A stretch of DNA of 64,000 bases from Oscillospiraceae bacterium (GCA_017541995.1 JAFXYD010000040.1:25487-89486), one strand, 5' to 3'. Shown: positions 43,186-51,597, numbered from the stretch's first letter. Made by a program: numbers and translations. Notes: a model not told the origin generated them from the sequence alone.

Positions 43186-43989
43186 ATGCTCTGGCTGCTG
43201 GAAGACCCGGAAACCCTATCCTTTGAACAACTCTCCCCGCGGCTCTCCCTGCTGTCCGAGGCCCGCCGGAACCGGGTCCTGTCCATGAAGCCGGAGGGCC
43301 CTCGGGTCCAGAGCGTCCTGTCCGAGCTGCTGCTGCGCCGCGCCCTGCGGGAGGAATACGGCCTGACGGAGTTTCCCAAAATCGAAACCGGGGAGAAGGG
43401 GAAGCCCTTCTTCCCGGATCACCCGGAAATCCACTTCAACCTCAGCCATTGCAAATACGCCGTGGCCTGCGCCTTGGACCGCGCCCCCCTGGGCGTGGAC
43501 GCGGAGGCCCTGGGCCGCCTCCTCCGCCCCGGCGCGCAGCCCGTTTCAGAGACCGAAGACCCAAAAACCTCCCCTGCTCGCAGGGGAGGGGAACCGCCCC
43601 CAAGGGCGGTGGAGGGGTCGCCTCGACGACAGAGCCCCTCCGGCAGGGGCAATCAGCTCCCGTCCCCAAGCTCCGAGCCCCTTCTGCTCCGGGTTCTCTC
43701 CGAGGCGGAACGCGCCTGGGTCCTGGCGGGGGAGAGCCCCGCGGAGCAGGACCGCCGCTTCACCGCGGTCTGGACCTGCAAGGAGGCCTTGGGCAAGGCC
43801 CAGGGCGTCGGCATCCTGTACGACCTGAAATCCACCTGCTTTCTGCCGATGCAGGAGAGCTGGCGGCAGGGGGATTTTACGTTCTTTCACCGCTCCCGGG
43901 ACGCATACGAGCTTACCCTCTGTTCCCGGGAGCTCCTGCCCTGGGAATGTGTAAGCGCCGAAGAAATCCGATACGAGCTAAGCCTATGA
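43186..43989 (+). CDS. 4'-phosphopantetheinyl transferase (Sfp type) with an inserted repeat
   Basis: 267 residues from ATG 43186 after GAAAGGAA. Sfp-family motifs: HFNLSHCKYAVACA, the metal motif GVDAEA (Asp and Glu), and WTCKEALGKAQG. It transfers phosphopantetheine from CoA to carrier proteins. Between the metal motif and the LSEAERAWV helix there is an extra stretch of about 30-40 residues rich in Arg, Pro, Ser and Gly, encoded by repeat copy B (43563-43636). The insert sits in a region where Sfp enzymes have a loop, so the enzyme may still work. Confidence 0.87.
   Translation: MLWLLEDPETLSFEQLSPRLSLLSEARRNRVLSMKPEGPRVQSVLSELLLRRALREEYGLTEFPKIETGEKGKPFFPDHPEIHFNLSHCKYAVACALDRAPLGVDAEALGRLLRPGAQPVSETEDPKTSPARRGGEPPPRAVEGSPRRQSPSGRGNQLPSPSSEPLLLRVLSEAERAWVLAGESPAEQDRRFTAVWTCKEALGKAQGVGILYDLKSTCFLPMQESWRQGDFTFFHRSRDAYELTLCSRELLPWECVSAEEIRYELSL
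43563..43636. repeat. 74-bp double-hairpin repeat, copy B, inside the PPTase gene
   Basis: Same element as at 43027 in the same orientation, lying within a coding sequence without stopping it. Translated as residues about 126-150 of the PPTase. 74 is not a multiple of 3, so flanking bases must also have been gained or lost for the frame to hold. Confidence 0.85.
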
Positions 43990-44000
43990 AGAACCCCAAA

Positions 44001-44050
44001 AAACACATAAACCCCCTGTTCCTCTCCTGAAGAATTCGGTTTATGTGTTT
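44001..44050 (+). terminator. inverted repeat after the PPTase gene
   Basis: 13-bp perfect arms AAACACATAAACC (44001-44013) and complement (44038-44050), 24-base loop. Only TGTGTTT acts as T-tract, so termination is uncertain. The likely GTG start of the next gene lies in the right arm. Confidence 0.45.
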
Positions 44051-44359
44051 CAGCTTCAAACAGAGGATTTTCAGGCAATTTATTACTCAGATGAGTACGG
44101 GGAATGGCGCGTTCTGGCTGACGGAGACTGTGGGTCCTTGACAGAGGCATGGGAAAAAACCGTCGAGGGGATCGAACCGGAGCTTTCCGGAAAAACGCCC
44201 CGGCTGCTCCTGGAGAGCTGGATGATCTGGCCCAGAGACAGCGGAGATTCCGGCTATGAGGAGACAGACGCGGGGGAGGAAGACCTTGCGCTGGAGCTGC
44301 TTCCTCCATTTGTAACGCTTGTGGAACAATATCTTGACATCTTGGGAGGAACGGAATGA
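44045..44359 (+). CDS. small acidic protein of unknown function
   Basis: 104 residues from GTG 44045 (ATG starts in frame are lacking and no clear ribosome site is seen). Very acidic in the second half, no recognised domain; it has the look of a HicB- or immunity-type small protein (EDFQAIYYSDEYGEWRVLA) but this is a guess. Its stop overlaps the nicotinamidase start (ATGA), which supports that it is translated. Confidence 0.55.
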   Translation: MFQLQTEDFQAIYYSDEYGEWRVLADGDCGSLTEAWEKTVEGIEPELSGKTPRLLLESWMIWPRDSGDSGYEETDAGEEDLALELLPPFVTLVEQYLDILGGTE

Positions 44360-44880
44360 AACACTTCTTAATCGTGGTCGATATGCAAAAGGACTTCATC
44401 GACGGCGCCCTGGGGACCCCCGAGGCCGTCGCCATCAAGCCCGCCGTCCTGAATCAGATCCACAGCTTCCCCGGGGAGATCTGGGCCACGGTGGACACCC
44501 ACGGGGAGAACTATCTGCAGAGCGCCGAGGGCCGCCATCTGCCCGTGGAGCACTGCGTCAAGGGCACCCCCGGCTGGGCCGTGGACCGGGAAATCGCCAC
44601 CGCCCTCAACGGACGGGGCGCGGTCTTTGTGGAGAAGCCCACCTTCGGCTCTCTGATCCTGCCCCAGCTCCTGGAGGACGCCTCGGCGGGGGAGGACTTT
44701 GACGTGACCCTGGTGGGCCTGTGCACCGACATCTGCGTGGTCTCCAACGCCCTGCTGCTGAAGGCCCGCTTCCACGAGAAGGAGATCTTCGTGGACGCGG
44801 CCTGCTGCGCCGGAGTCACGCCCGAGAAGCACCTGGCCGCCCTGGAGACCATGCGCTCCTGCCAGATCAACGTTCTGTAG
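44356..44880 (+). CDS. pncA: nicotinamidase / isochorismatase-family cysteine hydrolase
   Basis: 174 residues. Asp of VDMQKDFIDG, Lys in VEKPTFGS and Cys in LCTDICVVSNA give the catalytic triad; metal ligands in the DTHGENY region. Turns nicotinamide into nicotinate. The nearby nadE gene fits a role in NAD salvage. The stop codon TAG lies in the first unit of a tandem repeat. Confidence 0.85.
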   Translation: MKHFLIVVDMQKDFIDGALGTPEAVAIKPAVLNQIHSFPGEIWATVDTHGENYLQSAEGRHLPVEHCVKGTPGWAVDREIATALNGRGAVFVEKPTFGSLILPQLLEDASAGEDFDVTLVGLCTDICVVSNALLLKARFHEKEIFVDAACCAGVTPEKHLAALETMRSCQINVL

Positions 44881-45023
44881 CGCCGGCAATCTGCCGGCCA
44901 AACGCGGCACCGCCCTGTAGCGCCGGCAATCTGCCGGCCAAACGCGGCATCGCCCCGCAGCGCCGGCAATCTGCCGGCCAAACGCCGCAGATAAATGTAG
45001 GGACAAGCCCTGCTTGTCCGCTC
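44876..45023. repeat. tandem 40-bp hairpin repeats plus a TGTAGGGACAAG copy
   Basis: Three units with a 40-bp period (44876-44915, 44916-44955, 44956 to about 44990), each with a hairpin GCCGGCA-ATC-TGCCGGC. Then a different unit, TGTAGGGACAAGC with its palindrome, at 44996-45023, equal to that at 43144. Fills the gap to nadE. Confidence 0.85.
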
Positions 45024-45043
45024 ATTTCCATAGGAGGTAAACT

Positions 45044-45793
45044 ATGTTTGACGTACAAAAAGTGACGGAAGCCTGCGTCCAATGGATCCGGGACTTCTTT
45101 GAAGAAAACGGCCCCGGCTGTAACGCGGTGCTGGGCATCTCCGGCGGCAAGGACAGCTCCGTGGCCGCCGCCCTCTGCGTCAAGGCCCTGGGCAAGGACC
45201 GGGTCGTCGGCGTGCTGATGCCCAACGGGGAGCAGCACGACATCGACATGGCCCACCTGCTCTGCGAGCACCTGGGCATTGAACACTACGTGGTGAACAT
45301 CCACGCCGCCGTGGAGGGCGTGAAAAACGCCATTCCCGCGGGCCTGGAGCTCAGCACCCAGAGCCTCACCAATCTGCCGCCCCGGATCCGCATGGCCACG
45401 GTCTACGCCGTCAGCCAGAGCCGCAACGGGCGGGTGGTGAACACCTGCAACCTCTCCGAGGACTGGGTGGGCTACTCCACCCGCTACGGCGACGCCGCGG
45501 GGGACTTCAGCCCCATGTCCCATCTGACGGTGCAGGAGGTCAAGGCCGTGGGCCGCTATTTGGGCCTGCCCGAGGTGCTGGTGGAGAAGGTCCCCATCGA
45601 CGGCCTCTGCGGCAAGACCGACGAGGACAATCTGGGCTTCACCTACGCCGTGCTGGACCGCTATATCCGCACCGGCGAGATCGACGACCCCGCGACCAAG
45701 GAGCGCATCGACCGGCTGCACCGCCGCAATCTCTTCAAGCTGAAGCTGATGCCCAGCTTTGACTCCGGCATCGAGACCAAGGCCGACGAATGA
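45044..45793 (+). CDS. nadE: NAD+ synthetase, ammonia-dependent
   Basis: 249 residues without a glutaminase domain. PP-loop GISGGKDSS near the N-terminus, TCNLSEDWVGYSTRYGD and GKTDEDNLG are conserved NadE segments. Makes NAD from deamido-NAD, ATP and ammonia. TAGGAGG precedes ATG 45044. Grouped with the nicotinamidase gene. Confidence 0.94.
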   Translation: MFDVQKVTEACVQWIRDFFEENGPGCNAVLGISGGKDSSVAAALCVKALGKDRVVGVLMPNGEQHDIDMAHLLCEHLGIEHYVVNIHAAVEGVKNAIPAGLELSTQSLTNLPPRIRMATVYAVSQSRNGRVVNTCNLSEDWVGYSTRYGDAAGDFSPMSHLTVQEVKAVGRYLGLPEVLVEKVPIDGLCGKTDEDNLGFTYAVLDRYIRTGEIDDPATKERIDRLHRRNLFKLKLMPSFDSGIETKADE

Positions 45794-45826
45794 TCCCATC
45801 GGACGCGGAAACAGGAGGAGATTACC

Positions 45827-46846
45827 GTGAACAGAGAAGACGCAAGACGCTGGGGCGCTGAGCTGGCGTTCGACGAGCAGCGGATTGCCGAGGAAAACAA
45901 AAACGCCACGCTGAGCATGTGGGTGGGCGTCGGCTCCATCCTGTCCCTGCTTCTGACCTGCTTTTTGGGCTCCCTGTTCCGCACCGTCAACGTGACGATC
46001 CCGGCGCTGGCGGCGGCCTGCGTCCTGCTGCTGGCCTCCGTTCTGATCTTCTTCCTGGCGGGTAGGGGGGACGAGCGCTGGTATCTGGTCTGCTCCCTGC
46101 TGAACCACGGCGGCATCGGCTTCGCGGTGCTGGTGCTGCTGAGGACCCTGGGGCTGGAGCTCGGCCTGCTGCAGCTTGCTCTCAGCGGCGTTCCGGCGGC
46201 GGCGATCCTCGTGGGCGTGGTGATCTTCTTCGTCAGCGGGGAAGGCCAAAACCGCAGGAGCTTCCTGTATGGGGGCCTGGGTGCCCTGGTCCTGCTCTTC
46301 GGGTTTGCGGCGCTCCGCTATCAGAGGGAAGCCGCCGCGTTCTGGCTCTGCATGGGGGTCTGCGCCCTGCTGAGCTGCGCCGGGCTGGGCGCTCTGCTCT
46401 GGACCAACGCCGGGGTCTTCGGGCGCTCTGCCTATAAGGCCCTGGCGGTGTCCAGCTTCTCCGTTTATCTGCTGGCCCTGGCCGCCGCAGCCGCGGCGCT
46501 CTTGGTGATGGGCTCCGGCAGCGGCTCAAGCAGCAAGAGCAAGAGCAAAAGCAAGGGCAGCGCCAAGGGCGGAGGCGGCTCCGGCAGCAGCTTCCTGGGT
46601 GAGCTGCTTGCGCCCCGGGCCCGTACAAGCAGCTACCGCGTCCGCCACAGCGGCTATTATCCATACTGGCTCTGGTATTACACGCCCTATACCCGCTATT
46701 CCGCCATAAACCGGATGCAGGGCGTCAGCGAGGCGGAAAAGGACGAGCTTCGCAGAAGCTACCGGATCCGCCGACTGATCGGCCTGGGTCTGGTGGTGCT
46801 GGTGATGGCTGCGGTAATCGTGCTGTGCGTCCGGGCGGGACGATAA
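45827..46846 (+). CDS. multi-pass membrane protein of unknown function
   Basis: 339 residues from GTG 45827 with GGAGG upstream. About eight hydrophobic segments between residues 25 and 230, then a Ser/Lys/Gly linker (SKSKSKSKGSAKGGGGSG), a Tyr/Arg-rich segment and one last membrane helix. No domain recognised. Lies 33 bases after nadE, same strand. Confidence 0.72.
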   Translation: MNREDARRWGAELAFDEQRIAEENKNATLSMWVGVGSILSLLLTCFLGSLFRTVNVTIPALAAACVLLLASVLIFFLAGRGDERWYLVCSLLNHGGIGFAVLVLLRTLGLELGLLQLALSGVPAAAILVGVVIFFVSGEGQNRRSFLYGGLGALVLLFGFAALRYQREAAAFWLCMGVCALLSCAGLGALLWTNAGVFGRSAYKALAVSSFSVYLLALAAAAAALLVMGSGSGSSSKSKSKSKGSAKGGGGSGSSFLGELLAPRARTSSYRVRHSGYYPYWLWYYTPYTRYSAINRMQGVSEAEKDELRRSYRIRRLIGLGLVVLVMAAVIVLCVRAGR

Positions 46847-46866
46847 CAAGGAACAAAGGAAACAAG

Positions 46867-47640
46867 ATGATTGCGAACTATCACACCCATACGCCCCGCT
46901 GCAAGCATGCGGTGGGCCCGGAGCGGGCCTACGTGGAGCGGGCCCTGAGCGAGGGGTTTCAGGAGCTGGGCTTTTCCGACCACAGCCCCTATTTCTTTGA
47001 CGTACCGGGCTACTATTCCACCTTCCGCATGGGCCCGGAGCAGCTGCCGGATTACGTGCAGACGCTTCTGGCTTTGCGGGAGGAATACAGGTACCGGATC
47101 CGGCTCCGGATCGGGCTGGAGACGGAATACTATCCCAGACTTTTTCCCCGCCTGCTGGACTATCTGCGGCAGTTTCCCCTGGACTATCTGATCCTGGGCC
47201 AGCACGCCCTTTTCAACGAGACGGAGGGGATCTACTCCACCCACCCCACAGACGACGAGAAGCTGCTGGACCAATACCGGGGCCAGACCCTGGAGGCCCT
47301 GGAGAGCGGCCTGTTCTCCTGCTTTGCCCACCCGGATCTGTTCCGCTTCACCGGAGACCCAAAGGCCTACTGCCGCCACGTCCGGACCATCTGCCGCCGG
47401 GCGCGGGAGCTGGGGATCCCCCTGGAGTTCAATCTCCTGGGCTTCCAGGAGCAGAAGCACTACCCGGACCCGGAATTCTGGCGGATTGCCGGGGAGGAGG
47501 GCTGCCGGGTGATCCTGGGCTGCGACGCCCATAGCCCGGAGGATACCTGGAACCCCGCTCTGATCGCCCGGGCCGAGGCGCTGCTCTCCGGCTTCGGCAT
47601 CCGCCCCATCGAGACCCTGTCCCTGCGCCCCATCCGATGA
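46867..47640 (+). CDS. hisK: PHP-family histidinol-phosphatase
   Basis: 257 residues from ATG 46867 with AAAGGAAAC upstream. PHP metal motifs NYHTHTPRCKHA, FSDHSP, GLETEYY, GQHALF, CFAHPDLFRF and LGCDAHSPED agree with histidinol-phosphate phosphatases of the HisJ/HisK type. The last step before histidinol in histidine synthesis. It lies apart from other his genes. Confidence 0.88.
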   Translation: MIANYHTHTPRCKHAVGPERAYVERALSEGFQELGFSDHSPYFFDVPGYYSTFRMGPEQLPDYVQTLLALREEYRYRIRLRIGLETEYYPRLFPRLLDYLRQFPLDYLILGQHALFNETEGIYSTHPTDDEKLLDQYRGQTLEALESGLFSCFAHPDLFRFTGDPKAYCRHVRTICRRARELGIPLEFNLLGFQEQKHYPDPEFWRIAGEEGCRVILGCDAHSPEDTWNPALIARAEALLSGFGIRPIETLSLRPIR

Positions 47641-47725
47641 TCCGGCAAAATCGCGCATGTTTCAGCGTTTCGAGACATAGTTGAAACGACGAAAAAAATA
47701 TTTTTGCTTTTTTTGAAAATAATGC

Positions 47726-47757
47726 TTGCATTTTCGAATGAGATGTGCTATTATAAT
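47726..47757 (+). promoter_or_regulatory. promoter of tRNA-Pro
   Basis: -35 TTGCAT (47726-47731), 17-bp spacer, -10 TATTAT (47749-47754), overlapping a TATAAT at 47752-47757. The tRNA begins 15-18 bases later. The segment 47690-47760 is distinctly AT-rich. Confidence 0.65.
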
Positions 47758-47771
47758 GCCCGCGAGAGAGA

Positions 47772-47849
47772 TCCGGGTGTGGCGAAGTTTGGTATCGCGC
47801 TTGAATGGGGTTCAAGAGGCCGCTGGTTCGAATCCAGTCACTCGGACCA
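47772..47849 (+). tRNA. tRNA-Pro (anticodon GGG)
   Basis: 78 bases including encoded CCA (47847-47849). Acceptor TCCGGGT / ACTCGGA pairs with one G-T, anticodon stem CTTGA/TCAAG has the loop ATGGGGT giving anticodon GGG, T arm with GGTTCGAATCC. The last 23 bases are the left attachment site of the element that follows. Confidence 0.95.
47827..47849 (+). other. attL (tRNA-Pro 3' end)
   Basis: 23-bp core that begins TTCGAATCC and ends CGGACCA, identical to 57029-57051. Integration rebuilds a complete tRNA gene on this side. Confidence 0.92.
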
Positions 47850-47858
47850 AGAAAAGGT

Positions 47859-47890
47859 CTTGAAATCAGTTATGATTTCAAGGCTTTTTC
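47859..47890 (+). terminator. element-borne terminator for tRNA-Pro
   Basis: 10-bp stem CTTGAAATCA / TGATTTCAAG, loop GTTA, then GCTTTTTCC. Directly inside the left end; it can replace the tRNA terminator now found beyond attR. Confidence 0.75.
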
Positions 47891-47993
47891 CTTGTTATTA
47901 CAAGGGAAAACGGGAACCGCCTATTTTTGACAATCTGTTTTTCAAAAAAGTTTTCCCTTATGTTTTCCCTTATTAGGAGCAACAAAACAACGC

Positions 47994-49184
47994 TCATTTT
48001 CCTATGTTATCAATATAAGCCTGCATTCTGTTTGCGCTTTCTCTACGCATAGCGTCTGTGAAATGACCGTAAACATCCAGCGTAAAGGAAGCGGTTGCGT
48101 GACCAAGATTGCTCTGCACGGTTTTAATATCATCCCCAGAGCGGATGGCAGCGACGGCATAGCTGTGACGCAAATCATGGAACCTTGCATCCGGGCGGCC
48201 TATACTTTCAGCAATCCGCTTGAAATGATGATAGACGGTATGGGGCATTAGATGATTCCCAAGCTGGTCAGAGAACACAAAGCCCGTATCACTCCAAGCA
48301 CTCCCGGCAGCTTTCTTCCATACCGCTTGTTTTGCTAACTGCTGTTTCAGCAGTTCCATGACATAAGGTGCCGGATTCAACACACGGTATTTTCCGTTCT
48401 TGGGCGTAATGATTTGATACGCTTTCCCTCCGCCCGGAACTTTTTGAAGCTGCTGACAAATGAGCAGCGATCCTTTCACAAAGTCTACACGCTCCCATGT
48501 CAAGCCAAGAAGCTCCCCTTGACGCAAGCCGGTAAAGAGAGTCACGAGGCAAATGATTTCATCCTCGGTGCCTTTTACTGCATCCATAAATGATTTGATT
48601 TCCGCTCCATCCAGCGGCTTTAATTCGTGCTTTGTGAGCTTTGGCAATGTACAGGCCTCCGATGGATTGGTGCGAAGGTAGCCAATCTTGACAGCCTGTA
48701 ACAAGGCTTCATGCAGCACGCCATGAAGGATTCGGATGCTTTTGGGAGCCAGATTGCCTTGCTTGGGGTCGCTCAGACGATTATAAAAAAGCTGAATCTG
48801 ATGGGGCGTCAAGGCTTCCAGCTTGATACCGCCCAAATCCGGCTTCAAATGGCAACGGATTTGACATTCATAGGATTCAAGCGTTTTGGGCTTAACATCC
48901 CGCACATACTCTTTGAGCCATATATCAAGCCATTCTCCCAAGGTCATTTTAGAGGGTTGCTGATATGTACCGTTGTCAATCTCAGCGGTGATCTCCCGGA
49001 GCTTCTGGGCGACTTCTTTTTGCGTTTTGCCTGTGATAGACCTTTGTATCTGTTTCCCTGTGCCGGGGTCATATCCGGCAGTATAACGCGCCTCCCAATA
49101 GGTGTAGGGCTTTCCACCCTTCGTTACTGTTTTCTTGCGAATTGTGCCAGCCCCAGCGGCTGACTTTGTTTTACTGCGTGGCAT
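47994..49184 (-). CDS. int: tyrosine integrase
   Basis: 396 residues. N-terminal arm-binding region (TYWEARYTAGYD), a SAM-like core-binding domain from about 80 to 170 and the catalytic domain with Arg221 (TGLRQGE), His336 and Arg339 (HDLRH), His362 (LGHA) and Tyr372 (DVYGH). Tn916-like phage integrase family. It lies 144 bases from attL and points toward it, the usual placement for site-specific integration in a tRNA gene. Confidence 0.96.
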   Translation of the reverse strand: MPRSKTKSAAGAGTIRKKTVTKGGKPYTYWEARYTAGYDPGTGKQIQRSITGKTQKEVAQKLREITAEIDNGTYQQPSKMTLGEWLDIWLKEYVRDVKPKTLESYECQIRCHLKPDLGGIKLEALTPHQIQLFYNRLSDPKQGNLAPKSIRILHGVLHEALLQAVKIGYLRTNPSEACTLPKLTKHELKPLDGAEIKSFMDAVKGTEDEIICLVTLFTGLRQGELLGLTWERVDFVKGSLLICQQLQKVPGGGKAYQIITPKNGKYRVLNPAPYVMELLKQQLAKQAVWKKAAGSAWSDTGFVFSDQLGNHLMPHTVYHHFKRIAESIGRPDARFHDLRHSYAVAAIRSGDDIKTVQSNLGHATASFTLDVYGHFTDAMRRESANRMQAYIDNIGK

Positions 49185-49222
49185 AGCGCCTCCTTTCCTG
49201 CCGCGCAGCGGGTACAGATATA

Positions 49223-49432
49223 TTATACTCGCTGTTCGGCATCATTGCAAGTCTCGGTTTCAGAAAGATAGGCATTGACAGCCCCTATTGGGACACGAAT
49301 AAGGCGACCAATGCGCACGCTTCGGATTTGCCCGGAACGGACTAAATTATAGGCGCTGTTCCGTCCGATTTTTAGATATACCGCCAATTCTTCAACGGTA
49401 AAAACAATTGGATTTGCTTTCGCATTATTCAT
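49223..49432 (-). CDS. xis: excisionase-type DNA-binding protein
   Basis: 69 residues. MerR-like winged helix of the excisionase family: FTVEELAVYLKIGRNSAYNLV followed by SVRIGRLIRVPIGAVNAYL. Directly upstream of int on the same strand, a common pair; it would steer the integrase to excision. Confidence 0.88.
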   Translation of the reverse strand: MNNAKANPIVFTVEELAVYLKIGRNSAYNLVRSGQIRSVRIGRLIRVPIGAVNAYLSETETCNDAEQRV

Positions 49433-49449
49433 AAAAAGCGGATGCCTCC

Positions 49450-49537
49450 GCTTGGTGTTCTCAATTTGAATTGCTTGGATGCTTGGTGTTCTCGGTGTTT
49501 GTTTTTTTGTGTGGTGTGTTCGATGTCTCGGTGTTCG
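49450..49537. repeat. direct repeats GGTGTT(C) upstream of the excisionase gene
   Basis: GCTTGGTGTTCTC occurs at 49450-49462 and again at 49481-49493; related TCGGTGTT copies follow at 49492 and 49528. They lie between xis and the next gene, and could be integrase/Xis arm sites or another protein-binding array. Confidence 0.55.
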
Positions 49538-49579
49538 GGGCGGGCTCGGAGGCTTTGAGAGGCATCCTTCCCCCCTTCT

Positions 49580-50092
49580 TCAATCAGTATAATTGGATTC
49601 TTCGATTATGATATAAAGCCTTTGGCGTGCAGATAAGGTCATGGGTGCGGTAACGGTCATACCCTGAAATTTGCCGCTGATCTGACAGGCCACCGTGTCA
49701 ATCCAGATATCCGGCTCATTCTGAGACAGAACAATGATTGCTTTTATGATGCAGGCATCGTCCGAGAAGAAAAGGTCGGCATTGACGGCATCCAAATAAA
49801 GGTTGAACAGGTCAGATTTTGTTGCCTTGTTGATATTCTCAGCCAGCCGGTAGAACAGCTCACAGAAAACGGCAAAGGTCTTTGGCCTGTGTTCGGGAAG
49901 AGGCTGCCCTTGTTGTTCGCGTTTCCGCAAATCGTAAACGATGGCGCGGGCCTTTTGGTAAGCGGTGTCCATTGGATCGCCCAGCTTGTCCAGCTCTGGC
50001 GGGGCATCCCGCAGCAGAGATTTCCAATATTCCGGGTCGTTTTGAGCATCGTCGGATTGAAGTGCGTTTTTCAAATATTCATAGTAATGCAT
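49580..50092 (-). CDS. element protein of unknown function
   Basis: 170 residues, soluble, mostly helical, no domain recognised. Segments such as YYEYLKNALQSDDAQNDPEY and LFYRLAENINKATKSDLF suggest an all-alpha fold. It overlaps the end of the neighbouring unknown gene by 22 bases, in the same transcript as rep. Confidence 0.65.
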   Translation of the reverse strand: MHYYEYLKNALQSDDAQNDPEYWKSLLRDAPPELDKLGDPMDTAYQKARAIVYDLRKREQQGQPLPEHRPKTFAVFCELFYRLAENINKATKSDLFNLYLDAVNADLFFSDDACIIKAIIVLSQNEPDIWIDTVACQISGKFQGMTVTAPMTLSARQRLYIIIEESNYTD

Positions 50093-50442
50093 AGATTGTT
50101 CCTCCTTAGTTCTTCGACAGCTTCCAGAAAGGCCGCTGCCTTTGCGTTTCGTAAGTCCTTGGGTTCCTCCATCGGGAAATCATAAGATGCCAGGAATTTT
50201 TGCATAGCGTACACGCTGGTGCATTCACAGACAGTTTTTCCGCTTTCGATTTCATAGACTCGATATAGGCCCTGATATCCGGGTCTTCTGTTGGCCTTAT
50301 AGCCGCGATTGATTTGTACAAACGCCCAGCCGAAGTAATTGCGAAATATCGCTTCGATGCGCCAGTAGGAATAGGGCTGCCAGTCGTAGACCCGGCGGGC
50401 ACCTGTGACATTCTCCACCCCCACAATCTCTGTATCATCCAT
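50071..50442 (-). CDS. small element protein of unknown function
   Basis: 123 residues. Begins MDDTEIVGVENVTGARRVYD, aromatic-rich middle (WQPYSYWRIEAIFRNYFGW). No recognised domain. Its start overlaps the rep stop by 8 bases and its end overlaps the next gene, so the three are translationally linked; possibly an accessory replication or transfer protein. Confidence 0.65.
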   Translation of the reverse strand: MDDTEIVGVENVTGARRVYDWQPYSYWRIEAIFRNYFGWAFVQINRGYKANRRPGYQGLYRVYEIESGKTVCECTSVYAMQKFLASYDFPMEEPKDLRNAKAAAFLEAVEELRRNNLCITMNI

Positions 50443-51583
50443 GTTTAAGCTCCTCCTGTTTTGGCGGCGTCACTTTTGTCAGCGGCATCATGCTAAGATA
50501 ATCTGCTGCCGATACCTCTTCCCGAGAATTGATGTGCTGGGAACTGCGGGTTTTCCGCTTCATCTTGGCAAGGCCGTCCATATACTGCCGTGCGCTTCCA
50601 TAATCCAATATATCCTCCGGACGATTTGAAACGTGCTGAATGACACGGTTGATGCGCCGCAGAAATGCAGCCCAGGTTTCCGGCTCAAACTCCTGCGCGT
50701 CTTTATACTGCTCTGCAAGGGAAATGTTTGTAGTTATGTAAACCTTTGTATAGCCTGCCTGTTTGTTGTTGTAGCGGGCAGGAAGGACACACGGATAACC
50801 GTCCAGATAGGTCAGCATATCCGCAATCGGTAGACTGTCACGAAATTCTTCAAAGAGAATCACATCCTGCATTGCGTAGCTGTCGAAAGGATGTTTATAG
50901 TCCGTCACCCGGTAGACGTTTTCATAGCCGAACCGCTCCATGACGCTGCGAGTCTTGCCGGTGTTTGTCTCGCCAAAAATATAGGTCACGGTCAAATCCC
51001 GCCAAGTGCTTTTGCAGGCGTCCTCCAACAGTGCCGCTCTGGTTCGCTGAACCTTATCAAGATATAGCATAGACTCCGGGAACATCCTCAGGATTTCAAC
51101 ATCAGCAAGGCCGTTTTCTACCAGGCGGAAAAGATATTGAATCTTCCCCGCGCTCCCGGTTCGCTCTTCCATGGGCATTTCCCCGTATTCTTCAAATGTG
51201 CCGTCGATGGAAGTTTCACTTTTTTCGGTCTGCTCCCATTTCCCCATTTTGGTGATATAGTCCCGGTTGTCCTGGCAGGAGCCGTAAGCGGATTCGATAT
51301 GGGCCGTTGGGAATGCCCGTTTCAAGGTTGAAAAACGGACGGGGCTGGAAAAGAGTAGGAATACATGGGTATGTGGCGTCTGCTCTTGAGTGCCGATTTC
51401 GTCGGCCATGCACCAATAAACAGCGGATTTCAGCTTAGAGATTCGGTTCCGAATTTCATCATGGGTAAATGAAACCTGCACGATCTCCCCGGTTTTTTCG
51501 TCCTTGAAATGGGCCTCCAGCGGATTATTGATTGTGAGTTGGTATTTTCGGGATTGCTTGTCTTTTGCGAAAAAATCTTTCAT
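50435..51583 (-). CDS. rep: CRESS-DNA-type replication initiator (HUH endonuclease + SF3 helicase)
   Basis: 382 residues from ATG 51583 after AAAGGAAAC. N-terminal endonuclease: motif I YQLTINNP (14-21), motif II PHTHVFLL with His71 and His73, motif III YITK (Tyr109, Lys112) inside AHIESAYGSCQDNRDYITK, a stretch with the layout of circovirus Rep. C-terminal SF3 helicase: Walker A GETNTGKT (204-211), Walker B VILFEEF (241-247), motif C VYITTN (281-286). Such proteins nick a stem-loop origin with the tyrosine and unwind for rolling-circle replication. An origin of the expected kind lies 109 bases upstream. With no other relaxase, it may also start transfer. Confidence 0.9.
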   Translation of the reverse strand: MKDFFAKDKQSRKYQLTINNPLEAHFKDEKTGEIVQVSFTHDEIRNRISKLKSAVYWCMADEIGTQEQTPHTHVFLLFSSPVRFSTLKRAFPTAHIESAYGSCQDNRDYITKMGKWEQTEKSETSIDGTFEEYGEMPMEERTGSAGKIQYLFRLVENGLADVEILRMFPESMLYLDKVQRTRAALLEDACKSTWRDLTVTYIFGETNTGKTRSVMERFGYENVYRVTDYKHPFDSYAMQDVILFEEFRDSLPIADMLTYLDGYPCVLPARYNNKQAGYTKVYITTNISLAEQYKDAQEFEPETWAAFLRRINRVIQHVSNRPEDILDYGSARQYMDGLAKMKRKTRSSQHINSREEVSAADYLSMMPLTKVTPPKQEELKHG

Positions 51584-51597
51584 CTTCGTTTCCTTTC

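Noticed and set aside
44876-45000. CRISPR-like tandem repeats
   Set aside because: The 40-bp units are contiguous without unique spacers, contain their own hairpins and there are no cas genes.
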